IMG/VR virus record: IMGVR_UViG_3300027969_002550
Coordinates: 1-36,171 of that record
Source: a virus
Length of the DNA: 36,171 nucleotides
Reading direction: 5' to 3' (one strand)
Position 1 is the first letter of the stretch; each line of letters starts with the position of its first letter. Both the position numbers and the translations under genes were made by a program. The notes below the pieces were generated by a model. That model was not told the origin of the DNA. It saw only the letters and a list, made by a program, of their open reading frames with translations, and did no database searches. Below, piece by piece: positions 15,784 through 22,490 of the stretch.

Positions 15784-17301
15784 TTAACTCTGTTGATTAA
15801 CTGCCTTGCGGCGTGCTCTCATATCAGCTATGTATTCCACATGTGAACGATTTTGACCATAACGCTGTGTCATCGCCTGTTGATGATCATAGTAGGCCAG
15901 CTCTTGAGCAAATAGATCGTCTGGATTGTGCATGTGTTGAACACCATCAAACAGTCCTAGCCCGCCCATGACCCACGAGTAAAGACTCCATCCGGCAACA
16001 CCCCAATACCTGGGAAAGTCATTGCTGTTTAACAGTCTTGCTTGTGCTGTGGTCACTAGAGTTTTAACAAAGTCTGTTTGGGTAGCACCACTAGATATAT
16101 AACGCCAAAACTCTGAGTCAGTTCTACCACCCTGATAGTGCATGACCAAGAAGTCTTTGAGGTCGTCTATCTGACGACTCCAGCGTTGATTGTATAACGT
16201 AATAGTACCCGGGTTCAGAGTGGTTTCTACGTGATCAGTTATGTATTCTGTAAACAGCATCTTGATCTGCACAATACTGGTATGTATGCTGGTGGCTTCT
16301 AGCGGCTCTAGAAAACTTGAGCTGAGCCCTATGCTCACACAGTTGTCAATCCATGCAGCTGACTGTCGACCCGCATCAAAGGGTATGATCTTGATAGGCG
16401 TAATCTTACGGCCTAACTGCTGTTCAATTTCTGCTTGGGCCTGCTCATCTGTGACGTGATCACTAGAGTACACATAGCCGTTGCCCTTGCGATCCAACAA
16501 GGGGGTGGTCCACATCCAACCATTTTTCTGGGCATGGGCTGTGGTCCAAGCTTCGGGCTGCTCACCCTCTTGATACTGCTCTTGAAAGGGCATGCCACGA
16601 TCCACGGGTAGCCACTGCTTGTAGCTGACCCACTTGGCACCCATCTCTTTGATTAGGAGTCTAGCAAAGCCCGTGCAGTCAATGAATAGATCACCCTCTA
16701 GATCATCGCCATTGGTCAGGGTTAATGCTGTGATCCTACCCCCGGGGTCTCTTGTAATTTTAGACACTTCGCTGTCTACCAATCGACAGTTGGCATGTTT
16801 GAGCCCATGCTGTTTGAAGTATTCTCCAGTCAGTCGCCCGTCCACATGCAGGGCATGTCCGTGAGCCATGAACTGGCCCTGCTGTGACATGTTGCTGAGC
16901 CCATGGCGCATGAGCCAACCCGTATGGCTCACTGTGATCCTATCCTCACTGCTCAACTGACTGAGAGCATATTCAAACTGACGGTCTCTAGGGTCAAACT
17001 GTGTGGAGCTGCCGTCTAAGGGTGCTAGGTAGCTGGTACCCACAGTACCCCAGTCTTTGTGATGTATGCCCAGCTTGCAGGTGGCCCCTGTCTTGATCAT
17101 GAAATCGTCGTGATCCACCCCCATGGCTCTAAGATCGTTGGTCATAACGTCAGTAAAGAACCCTGTGGTGCTTTCACCCACGCCAATGATACCCACCTTT
17201 GAGCTTTCTATAACTGTGTAGTCATGTGAGCCAGCATGGGCCAGACCCAATATGGCAGTGAGCCATCCTGCTGTACCACCCCCTACTATTACTATTTTCA
17301 T
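15784..17301 (-). CDS. FAD-dependent tryptophan halogenase family protein
   Basis: This 505-residue flavin-dependent halogenase has the FAD motif GGGTAGW (7-13), the catalytic lysine (K76 in TGATCKLGIHHKDW), the WxW signature in NGWMWTTPLLD (W262, W264) and the conserved glutamate E335 in FLEPLEATSIH. The key residues are intact. These enzymes use FADH2 from a separate reductase and hypohalous acid to halogenate tryptophan or related aromatics. Similar genes are known in marine cyanophages, where the substrate is unknown. ATG 17301 is preceded by GAGGAAA and a possible late promoter at 17319-17326. Confidence 0.9.
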   Translation of the reverse strand: MKIVIVGGGTAGWLTAILGLAHAGSHDYTVIESSKVGIIGVGESTTGFFTDVMTNDLRAMGVDHDDFMIKTGATCKLGIHHKDWGTVGTSYLAPLDGSSTQFDPRDRQFEYALSQLSSEDRITVSHTGWLMRHGLSNMSQQGQFMAHGHALHVDGRLTGEYFKQHGLKHANCRLVDSEVSKITRDPGGRITALTLTNGDDLEGDLFIDCTGFARLLIKEMGAKWVSYKQWLPVDRGMPFQEQYQEGEQPEAWTTAHAQKNGWMWTTPLLDRKGNGYVYSSDHVTDEQAQAEIEQQLGRKITPIKIIPFDAGRQSAAWIDNCVSIGLSSSFLEPLEATSIHTSIVQIKMLFTEYITDHVETTLNPGTITLYNQRWSRQIDDLKDFLVMHYQGGRTDSEFWRYISSGATQTDFVKTLVTTAQARLLNSNDFPRYWGVAGWSLYSWVMGGLGLFDGVQHMHNPDDLFAQELAYYDHQQAMTQRYGQNRSHVEYIADMRARRKAVNQQS

Positions 17302-17318
17302 TGTGTTTTCCTCACGGA

Positions 17319-17326
17319 TATTTATT
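17319..17326 (-). promoter_or_regulatory. Possible T4-type late promoter (AATAAATA)
   Basis: AATAAATA on the minus strand, 17 bases upstream of the halogenase start, with the ribosome site between. Of the three late-type elements reported it has the most normal spacing. Confidence 0.5.
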
Positions 17327-17336
17327 GGCTCTGGTG

Positions 17337-18086
17337 TTAGCTAACTGTGAACTTGAAGTAGTCAACAGCATGGTCGTGACCCTTGACCAGCCACTCACTG
17401 TTTCTTCCCACAATGCCCACGGGACATGCCGCCCGATCTGCGGTTTGATCACTGATCACAGTGTTCCAATCGCCCGTCAAGGAGCACATGCGGAGACAGC
17501 TGTCAGTCCAGGTGTAAAACAGCTCCTGTTGTTCTTCGGCAGGGGGCATGTTGGCACTGACAACGATGATGTCCACCTTGCGCCTCATGAGTTCTTGTAA
17601 GAGTTCTGCTGACTCCCCGGGCCATAGTACAGGATTACTCCAAATGTCGTTGCAGATCAGGCCCGCAATCTTGAACTCTCGGTAGTTTATCACAGTCAAC
17701 CGATGTCCTTGCGTGTAGACATCTCGTTCTGCGCCAAACAACACCTGCTTTTCATAGTGATCCACACAGTGGCCCGCCACAATGAAGGCCTGCATGTTGG
17801 CCCACTCACCCTGGGCGTTATAACAGGCCGTGCCCAACACAAGATCCACAGCCTTGAGCAGAGAGTATTCTTGTATCTGCATCAAGCAGTCAGCGAGTTG
17901 TTGAACCCTGGGATCCTGTCTGTTTTGTGGTGCCCATAGATAACCTGTAAGAGCACACTCGGGAGTGACCAAAAGGTCTACTTGATTGTCATGGGCCCAA
18001 TCTATGGCTCGCATAATCTCAATGACATTGGCTGCAATATCCATGCCTACGGGTATTCTACAGCCCGCTATAGTAAGTTGTTTCAT
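17337..18086 (-). CDS. Carbon-nitrogen hydrolase (nitrilase superfamily)
   Basis: This 249-residue amidohydrolase keeps the Glu-Lys-Cys triad: E43 in TPECALTGY, K113 in HYEKQVLFGAERD and C145 in AGLICNDIW. It would cleave a C-N bond in an amide, carbamoyl compound or nitrile. The family covers many substrates and the sequence does not choose one. The gene precedes the halogenase by 35 bases on the same strand, suggesting one pathway or the same late expression. No Shine-Dalgarno sequence is seen at ATG 18086. Confidence 0.87.
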   Translation of the reverse strand: MKQLTIAGCRIPVGMDIAANVIEIMRAIDWAHDNQVDLLVTPECALTGYLWAPQNRQDPRVQQLADCLMQIQEYSLLKAVDLVLGTACYNAQGEWANMQAFIVAGHCVDHYEKQVLFGAERDVYTQGHRLTVINYREFKIAGLICNDIWSNPVLWPGESAELLQELMRRKVDIIVVSANMPPAEEQQELFYTWTDSCLRMCSLTGDWNTVISDQTADRAACPVGIVGRNSEWLVKGHDHAVDYFKFTVS

Positions 18087-18114
18087 CTAGTAGTTATCAG
18101 CAATTTTGGGCGAG

Positions 18115-18126
18115 AGATAATTATCT
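18115..18126. repeat. 12-bp perfect palindrome AGATAATTATCT
   Basis: It lies in the divergent intergenic space between the nitrilase and the 18194 gene. It may be an operator or replication-protein site. Confidence 0.6.
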
Positions 18127-18127
18127 G

Positions 18128-18153
18128 GCAGCTCGAAGAGCTGCGCGAAGCGC
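18128..18153. other. Two adjacent GAA-loop hairpins
   Basis: GCAGCTC-GAA-GAGCTGC is followed directly by GCGC-GAA-GCGC, then an A-rich tract. Both stems are perfect and share the same triloop. As neither flanking gene ends here, they are not ordinary terminators; they could be DNA or leader-RNA binding sites. Confidence 0.55.
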
Positions 18154-18180
18154 AAAAATTTGCAGCATTTTTCCACCCAC

Positions 18181-18188
18181 CATAAATA
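18181..18188 (+). promoter_or_regulatory. Possible late promoter (CATAAATA)
   Basis: The element ends 5 bases before ATG 18194, which would give an almost leaderless transcript if used. Short motif, weak support. Confidence 0.35.
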
Positions 18189-18193
18189 GCAAT

Positions 18194-18397
18194 ATGCGCA
18201 TAGAACCTGCTGTAATCACTGCTATTAGCACCACACAAAACGTACAATCAAATCGTGTAGAAACTGTTCGTAGACAGTATGTGGATGTGGGCGGCCGTAT
18301 AGAAATTCGTGAAACCTATTACTACTACACACTGTATGATCGAAAGGGCACGATCGATCAAAGCAAACCCCGGGGCAAAATAGATCTAGAGGTATAG
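18194..18397 (+). CDS. Small hypothetical protein, 67 residues
   Basis: It starts MRIEPAVITAISTTQNVQ and has a tyrosine-rich segment (ETYYYYTLYDRKG), probably beta-rich. The N-terminal repeat-like pattern resembles short virion proteins. No family recognised. It converges with the minus gene at 18386, overlapping by 12 bases. Confidence 0.55.
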   Translation: MRIEPAVITAISTTQNVQSNRVETVRRQYVDVGGRIEIRETYYYYTLYDRKGTIDQSKPRGKIDLEV

Positions 18398-18601
18398 GTC
18401 CTTTTGCAACTGTCGCTTCAATAATGGAAAAGCTAGCAGTAGTATTGACGCATACTGATAGGGTATATAGTAGTCATAGTGACCACCTGGCAGTGCAGTG
18501 AGTGTGCCCCCATGTCGTTGTACCAAACTCCATATGGATTCGGGATCGTAGGCTAGCCAATAGGGCAACTGGTAGCACAAGATGCCGGGCTCATCAGTCA
18601 C
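18386..18601 (-). CDS. Hypothetical protein, 71 residues
   Basis: It uses GTG 18601, whose GTGA overlaps the TGA of the upstream gene by 3-4 bases, a coupled arrangement. It has PEGILC-like N-terminus, then HYDYYIPYQYASILLLAFPLLKRQL, one moderately hydrophobic helix. Function unknown. Confidence 0.55.
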   Translation of the reverse strand: MTDEPGILCYQLPYWLAYDPESIWSLVQRHGGTLTALPGGHYDYYIPYQYASILLLAFPLLKRQLQKDLYL

Positions 18602-18771
18602 ATTAGACTCAGCAGTGTGGCAGTGGGTGGATCGCAGTCAACTAAGACTATATAGTGATCTTTAAGATCGTCATAGAGTAGGTGTATGATACGTGCTATG
18701 TTGTGTTTGGCTAGAACATAATCATGACAGCGTTCTAATTGATCCTCAGAGTAATCAAATGTATACAGCAT
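18598..18771 (-). CDS. Hypothetical protein, 57 residues
   Basis: ATG 18771 gives MLYTFDYSEDQLERCHDYVL. An upstream TTG 18786 adds five residues. The sequence has an alternating helix-strand pattern with DHYIVLVDCD near the end. It is coupled to the next gene. No function assigned and no ribosome site seen. Confidence 0.5.
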   Translation of the reverse strand: MLYTFDYSEDQLERCHDYVLAKHNIARIIHLLYDDLKDHYIVLVDCDPPTATLLSLM

Positions 18772-18860
18772 ACCAAATGATCGCAATTGTAATAGAAGCT
18801 ATGAGTGATGAGAGTTTTGTGTCCATATGATATTTAACTGTTGATTGAAGAATGGATATA

Positions 18861-18871
18861 GGCCCCGCTGC
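18861..18871 (+). repeat. GGCCCCGCTGC motif, copy 1
   Basis: First of six identical 11-base copies, all on the plus strand. It sits in non-coding sequence after TATA. Confidence 0.7.
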
Positions 18872-19071
18872 TTGATATACTGTCATGCATGTGTATACGT
18901 ATAGTAGCGAGTGAGTGTACATGTATATGTATAAGCGTGTGTAGAGTGGTCAAGGGCTCAGGGCCTGCGGCAGCTCTAGAGAACTAGTAGTATAGTGTAT
19001 ATGTAGAGTAGATCAGTATGTGCAGAATTGTGTGAAATACTGATCGGATGATAGGGGGTGGAACGCATAGT

Positions 19072-19082
19072 GGCCCCGCTGC
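19072..19082 (+). repeat. GGCCCCGCTGC motif, copy 2
   Basis: Non-coding copy preceded by GCATAGT. Confidence 0.7.
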
Positions 19083-19335
19083 GTAGGGTACATGATGTGA
19101 GCAAGTGCAATAAAGTGTGAAAAAGTGTTGAATTGTGTGAATTTTTTGTATGCCTCATAAGCCACAGTAAGAAGATTCTTATATTACTGTAAGTTATATA
19201 GAGTACCGTGCTCAAATGACTCTTTCTATTCTGATTTCACCGTGAGAAATAGCTGCTGCCAGTATTTATCCACTCTAAATCACGGTGGTCGTGTGCAGCG
19301 ACTCAGTCTACACTGTCTACCGTGAACCCATAATA

Positions 19336-19346
19336 GGCCCCGCTGC
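19336..19346 (+). repeat. GGCCCCGCTGC motif, copy 3
   Basis: Non-coding copy preceded by ATAATA and followed by T, sharing AT-A flanks with copy 1. Confidence 0.7.
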
Positions 19347-19402
19347 TGTATATAATACACTATACGTATATAACAGACATATCACTGTGTGAGTATACGT
19401 AT

Positions 19403-19591
19403 ATGAAAGACATATCATGTTGTAAATATACTATGATGACACAGTCAACTACTCCCTATACTACACGATCATACTCTACTACAGCTAGAGACTTCACCCC
19501 TGATCCCTTGCTTGCACCAAAACCGCAGCCATTTCAGCCAGAGGCCCCGCTGCTCATACCACCATTTCAGGTTGACAACTCACTCAAATGA
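19403..19591 (+). CDS. Doubtful small proline-rich protein
   Basis: The frame could encode 62 residues; ATG 19433 or 19436 would give shorter forms. It is low in complexity: TTPYTTRSYSTT, then PDPLLAPKPQPFQPEAPLL. No ribosome site is clear, and the frame contains one GGCCCCGCTGC repeat and part of the next promoter. It may be a real short linker-like protein or a chance frame. Confidence 0.35.
   Translation: MKDISCCKYTMMTQSTTPYTTRSYSTTARDFTPDPLLAPKPQPFQPEAPLLIPPFQVDNSLK
19543..19553 (+). repeat. GGCCCCGCTGC motif, copy 4
   Basis: This copy falls inside the small frame at 19403-19591, where it encodes part of PEAPLL, which questions either the gene or the motif's non-coding role. Confidence 0.65.
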
Positions 19592-19600
19592 TCATATAAT
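19572..19600 (+). promoter_or_regulatory. Sigma70-type promoter for 19646 gene
   Basis: TTGACA 19572-19577, TATAAT 19595-19600, spacer 17. Transcription would begin near 19607, about 39 bases before the chosen start. Confidence 0.8.
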
Positions 19601-19645
19601 AAGTACATGCTTAAGAAACGAGCCTTATCTAGGAGCAGAGAATCA

Positions 19646-19987
19646 ATGACATTACCAGACGAAAGATACCGCAGCATCATGCAGGCCAAGCGGCTCATGG
19701 AAGAACTAATGGATCCCCGGCTGACTCCTAGAGTAGCTGCGGGTATACGTGATCGTGCTAGAGGGGCTCTGAGACACTATCCATCAGAATACGAGCTCAA
19801 GCAACTAGAACAATTCGCTCCACATATCATACAGCATGAAATGGAACCCCTATACAAGATGATCAAGCAGCATGAGATGGCGGAATCTGTAGCCAAGGAT
19901 TACGCTGCGGAGGGGCTCATCAAGCAGCATTCTACAGCAGCTAAGAAGATCAATCTAGACGATCCAAACTGGGAACCACACACATAA
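19646..19987 (+). CDS. BPSL0761-like small protein
   Basis: ATG 19646 is preceded by AGGAGCAGAG and begins MTLPDERYRSIMQAKRLMEE, matching my memory of the BPSL0761 family pattern (M-T-x-P-D-E-R ... tP...vR..A..LLRHYPS) found in proteobacteria and phages; function unknown. LRHYPSEYEL is present near residue 50. The frame extends up to ATG 19607, but that start would have no leader. The C-terminal half is a helical, basic extension (IKQHEMAES...AKKINLDDPN) beyond the usual family length. Confidence 0.65.
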   Translation: MTLPDERYRSIMQAKRLMEELMDPRLTPRVAAGIRDRARGALRHYPSEYELKQLEQFAPHIIQHEMEPLYKMIKQHEMAESVAKDYAAEGLIKQHSTAAKKINLDDPNWEPHT

Positions 19988-19997
19988 CAGTTAACAA

Positions 19998-20075
19998 GGG
20001 CCCCTAGCTCATGTTGGTTAGAGCAGTGGACTCATAATCCATTGGTGCCGTGTTCGACTCACGGGGGGCCCACCA
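19998..20075 (+). tRNA. tRNA-Ile2 (CAT), possibly Met
   Basis: The acceptor GGGCCCC pairs with GGGGCCC, followed by A and an encoded CCA. The T arm is CCGTG-TTCGACT-CACGG. The anticodon loop is CTCATAA on a GTGGA/TCCAT stem, giving CAT. Similarity to the E. coli minor isoleucine tRNA (GGCCCCTTAGCTC...) favours Ile, read after lysidine modification by host TilS; elongator Met cannot be excluded. Confidence 0.9.
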
Positions 20076-20081
20076 AATCCA

Positions 20082-20166
20082 GCTCGGGTGGTGAAATAGG
20101 TAGACACAAGGGACTTAAAATCCCTCGCAGCAATGCATACCGGTTCGATTCCGGTCTCGAGCACCA
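20082..20166 (+). tRNA. tRNA-Leu (TAA)
   Basis: A class II tRNA with acceptor GCTCGGG/CTCGAGC, discriminator A and CCA encoded. The anticodon loop CTTAAAA on a GGGA/TCCC stem gives TAA. The long variable arm and the T loop TTCGATT are intact. Confidence 0.95.
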
Positions 20167-20178
20167 CGCAGCATATCC

Positions 20179-20255
20179 CAGCCCTTAGCTCAGTTGGATA
20201 GAGCAACAGCCTTCTAAGCTGTAGGTCACTGGTTCGAATCCAGTAGGGCTGGCCA
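20179..20255 (+). tRNA. tRNA-Arg (TCT)
   Basis: Acceptor CAGCCCT pairs perfectly with AGGGCTG, discriminator G and CCA encoded. The anticodon stem ACAGC/GCTGT encloses CTTCTAA, anticodon TCT, reading AGA/AGG codons that many bacteria use rarely. T arm ACTGG-TTCGAAT-CCAGT. Confidence 0.95.
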
Positions 20256-20257
20256 TC

Positions 20258-20288
20258 TACGCTGCTGTTGCAGCAGTTACGCAGCGTA
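20258..20288 (+). other. Nested hairpin after the tRNA cluster
   Basis: TACGCTGC (20258-20265) pairs with GCAGCGTA (20281-20288). An alternative inner stem CTGCTG-TTG-CAGCAG competes with it. No T-run follows. It may mark tRNA precursor ends or termination. Confidence 0.5.
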
Positions 20289-20333
20289 CTCAATCACGTT
20301 ACTCCACGTGGCTTGCAAGTGCCTTGACATTTC

Positions 20334-20345
20334 TGTTCGCGAACA
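20334..20345. repeat. 12-bp perfect palindrome TGTTCGCGAACA
   Basis: It follows a lone TTGACA (20324-20329) that has no matching -10 at 17 bp. A repressor operator is possible. The rest of 20256-20421 shows no gene. Confidence 0.55.
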
Positions 20346-20421
20346 ACGACTTAGCCCAATCTGTGGCATTTTGGCTACAGTTTGGAAACCCTACACGGTC
20401 AAGGGTCATTATTCCGTTTGG

Positions 20422-20450
20422 TTGACAGCCTAGCCAAAAGACGCTATAAT
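20422..20450 (+). promoter_or_regulatory. Sigma70-type promoter for GIY-YIG gene
   Basis: TTGACA 20422-20427, TATAAT 20445-20450, spacer 17. The expected start of transcription coincides with the ATG at 20457. Confidence 0.85.
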
Positions 20451-20456
20451 TATGAC

Positions 20457-20795
20457 ATGACACAGACAAACACCATTCGTAAAAAGCGCACAGACCGTAA
20501 TCATATCATATATGAATTGCGTGTTGCGGGCGGCAATTACATAGGCGTGACTGCCAAGACAGAAAGCACTATTAATAAGAGCGTTCTTGCTAGAGCAGCC
20601 AAGCACTATTACCGTGCTAAAAAAGAAGCCAAGGATTGGGCTCTGTGTCATGCCTTGCGCACTCTCAGCGACAAAAGCGAGATCGAAGTATACGTACACG
20701 AAGTGATTCGTGGCAAAGCTCAAGCCCACAAGCGCGAAGTTGAACTACGCCGCTTGATTAACCCCACCCTTAACACTGATACAAGAGGAGATTGA
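20457..20795 (+). CDS. GIY-YIG nuclease family protein
   Basis: The 112-residue protein has the GIY-YIG core in IIYELRVAGGNYIGVT (about 17-32), then a helical part and HKREVELRRLINPTLNTD, where the family's catalytic glutamate and terminal P-x-LN are expected. It is a short stand-alone domain, as in small phage endonucleases. The start is ATG 20457; the frame is open to TTG 20382 but that lies upstream of the promoter. The mRNA would then be leaderless. It lies just after the tRNAs, a frequent location for such nucleases. Confidence 0.75.
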   Translation: MTQTNTIRKKRTDRNHIIYELRVAGGNYIGVTAKTESTINKSVLARAAKHYYRAKKEAKDWALCHALRTLSDKSEIEVYVHEVIRGKAQAHKREVELRRLINPTLNTDTRGD

Positions 20796-20796
20796 C

Positions 20797-20967
20797 ATGT
20801 ACGATTCATTGGTAGCAACTGCGAAACAGTTTGGGCACGGTGATCTGTTGGTAGGCTTGTACTACATCAAATTGAACCGACACAAGTTCACTGCAGAGCA
20901 ATTGGCAGTGTTTGATCAGTTCATGGCAGAAGGAGCACGTATGATGGCTCCGGTTGACACGGATTGA
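20797..20967 (+). CDS. Small hypothetical protein, 56 residues
   Basis: ATG 20797 has AGAGGAG eight bases upstream and follows the nuclease stop by one base. It is helical: MYDSLVATAKQFGHGDLLVG, YYIKLNRHKFTAEQLAVFDQ. No function assigned. Its last codons overlap the -35 and spacer of the next promoter. Confidence 0.75.
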   Translation: MYDSLVATAKQFGHGDLLVGLYYIKLNRHKFTAEQLAVFDQFMAEGARMMAPVDTD

Positions 20968-20982
20968 TTTTGGTGCTATAAT
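20954..20982 (+). promoter_or_regulatory. Sigma70-type promoter for 21015-21886
   Basis: TTGACA 20954-20959, TATAAT 20977-20982, spacer 17. It lies inside the end of the 20797 gene. Confidence 0.85.
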
Positions 20983-21014
20983 AGACACTTACACTAACAA
21001 ACATGGAGCGAAAC

Positions 21015-21281
21015 ATGCAAGCATTGCGTAAATTTATAGAGCAGAAGAATCATTGGAACTCATTCTTCCAGGGTGAGCAATACGAGATCGCTACAGCCCA
21101 GGGTCGTCAACGGGTGGCAGACATGATTGATTCTGCTCTGAGTCCAGAGAACTTGACCTGCGATGGAGAGCTGCCCCGCGCAGAGGTTAACCGCCGCTAC
21201 CGGGAGCTGATGACAGCGGCCAAGCAATTGCGCCAATTGGACCCTAAGGTCAAGTTTTACGAATACGAAACGGAGATCTAA
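21015..21281 (+). CDS. Hypothetical phage protein, 88 residues
   Basis: ATG 21015 is chosen because GGAGCGA, the ribosome site, sits six bases upstream and would be coding if ATG 21003 were used. It starts MQALRKFIEQKNHWNSFFQG and is helical with a basic middle (NRRYRELMTAAKQLRQ). The pattern is known from several phages, function unknown. Confidence 0.8.
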   Translation: MQALRKFIEQKNHWNSFFQGEQYEIATAQGRQRVADMIDSALSPENLTCDGELPRAEVNRRYRELMTAAKQLRQLDPKVKFYEYETEI

Positions 21282-21659
21282 ATGCGACACTACGAAGAAC
21301 TGGCAGTATACGAGCGTGAAGGCTACGAGATCATTGTGGACAAGAGCTGGGAAGATCTAGATCCCAAAGACTGCTTTGACGAAAGCTGCTACGACATGAA
21401 AGAACTGTATGCAGACATTGAGTCGGGCAAGCTGGACTGGTTCATGCTCAGGGTTCGTGTACTGGTAGAGGGTCTGGAGCTGGATTCGGAGTACTTGGGC
21501 GGATGCTTGTATGCTGACCCTAAGGAAGTGCTCACGGACGGTACAGCAGAGGATCTCATTGCGCAGAGCATGGCTAATGCTAAACAGCAGGTGTACAGGC
21601 TCTACAAGAAGTTCCAGGACCTGAGCTGGGAACTAGATGCTGCTGGAGTGGCACAATGA
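21282..21659 (+). CDS. Hypothetical acidic protein, 125 residues
   Basis: It follows the previous stop directly (TAAATG). The protein is very acidic (DKSWEDLDPKDCFDESCYDM) and could be a DNA mimic, though only charge suggests it. Central helices continue to the end. Overlaps the next gene by 4 bases. Confidence 0.75.
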   Translation: MRHYEELAVYEREGYEIIVDKSWEDLDPKDCFDESCYDMKELYADIESGKLDWFMLRVRVLVEGLELDSEYLGGCLYADPKEVLTDGTAEDLIAQSMANAKQQVYRLYKKFQDLSWELDAAGVAQ

Positions 21660-21886
21660 TCACAGCAGAACAGCTCACCACCCTGTCAACGTTTACAGCG
21701 GCAGCATTGACTAGGGCTGTGGATGATGAGGACTACCAATTCACGGGCGCCAAGTTCTTGGGCATCACAAACGGTGGCGAGTTCTGCTATCTGTGTACCT
21801 TCCCTGTAAAAGGTGGCACTGACAGCACCAAAGTGTTTCTCAAGTATAACCATGCTAGTGGTAGTGTTAATGCCACAGTAGGTTGA
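21656..21886 (+). CDS. Hypothetical protein, 76 residues
   Basis: ATGATC overlaps the previous TGA. It has an N-terminal helix and a beta sheet (FLGITNGGEFCYLCTFPV, TKVFLKYNHASGSVNATVG). Its TGA stop at 21884-21886 is inside the -35 of the next promoter. Function unknown. Confidence 0.72.
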   Translation: MITAEQLTTLSTFTAAALTRAVDDEDYQFTGAKFLGITNGGEFCYLCTFPVKGGTDSTKVFLKYNHASGSVNATVG

Positions 21887-21911
21887 CAAGCTGCTGAAAT
21901 GATCGTATAAT
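21883..21911 (+). promoter_or_regulatory. Sigma70-type promoter for 21944 gene
   Basis: TTGACA 21883-21888, TATAAT 21906-21911, spacer 17. Confidence 0.87.
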
Positions 21912-21943
21912 AGACACTTAACTTAACAACATTGGAGCGAACA

Positions 21944-22408
21944 ATGGCAACACGAAGCACAATTGCATTAGAATACGCAGACGGCACAATTGGACAGGTA
22001 TACTGTCACTGGGACGGATACTTGGAGTACAATGGCCAAATGCTGCAAGAGTACTACAGCAACCCATTCATCTTGCGTGACTTGATGGACTTGGGTGACC
22101 TAAGCAGCTTGAAGCCCACCATTGGTACCCAACATGCCTTTGGCTACCACGGCACGGACATGGACGCTGAGACTTACGAAAAGCTCTACGGCGACATGTG
22201 TACCTTCTACGGACGCGATCGTGGCGAAGAGGGTACTCAGCAGAAGACATTTGTAGACTTCCAAGACTACATGGTGCGCTTCCAGCATGAGGAATATGCC
22301 TACATCCTGCGCAAGGACGGCAACTGGTACGTCAAGGCCTACAGCAACGAGTTCGAGCTGTTGACACAAGCACTGAGCAAGTGCAAGCAAGAGGAATGTG
22401 TGGCTTAA
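21944..22408 (+). CDS. Conserved phage protein (MATRSTIAL type)
   Basis: ATG 21944 follows GGAGCGA; the frame opens upstream at TTG 21932 only because the ribosome site is in frame. The 154-residue sequence (MATRSTIALEYADGTIGQVY, then CHWDGYLEYNGQMLQEYY) is a pattern I know from many phage and plasmid hypothetical proteins. Aromatic and acidic residues recur through an alpha/beta fold. No biochemical role is known to me. Confidence 0.82.
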   Translation: MATRSTIALEYADGTIGQVYCHWDGYLEYNGQMLQEYYSNPFILRDLMDLGDLSSLKPTIGTQHAFGYHGTDMDAETYEKLYGDMCTFYGRDRGEEGTQQKTFVDFQDYMVRFQHEEYAYILRKDGNWYVKAYSNEFELLTQALSKCKQEECVA

Positions 22409-22429
22409 ATGCCACAGCACAAATAGGGG

Positions 22430-22458
22430 TTGACAAGACCCCTAGAGTGCGCTATAAT
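22430..22458 (+). promoter_or_regulatory. Sigma70-type promoter for AAA ATPase gene
   Basis: TTGACA 22430-22435, TATAAT 22453-22458, spacer 17. Confidence 0.87.
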
Positions 22459-22490
22459 AGAGACTTACTAACACACACATGGAGCGAAAC

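Larger units (their letters stand above)
18772..19402. other. 630-bp sparsely coding region with repeats and palindromes
   Basis: I find no convincing gene here. It holds three copies of GGCCCCGCTGC (18861, 19072, 19336), repeated TATACGTATA palindromes, a 9-bp inverted repeat GATCAGTAT/ATACTGATC (19011-19019, 19037-19045), an imperfect palindrome ACAGTAA...TTACTGT (19164-19190), and ACCGTG hexamers at about 19203, 19239 and 19319 with one reversed copy near 19281. A minus frame at 18976-19215 has biased composition and no start signals. The region could be a replication origin, a degraded gene region or a regulatory locus. Confidence 0.6.

Noticed and set aside
17301-17600. Plus-strand 99-codon frame opposite the nitrilase
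   Set aside because: It is antisense to a gene with an intact Glu-Lys-Cys triad and has no start signals.
18976-19215. Minus-strand 79-codon frame in the sparse region
   Set aside because: Low-complexity serine, threonine and leucine composition, no ribosome site, and it spans the repeats and inverted repeats described for the region.
20324-20352. Additional promoter using TTGACA at 20324
   Set aside because: The hexamer at the 17-bp position reads CGACTT, not a -10; the palindrome TGTTCGCGAACA occupies the spacer, so it was listed only as a repeat.
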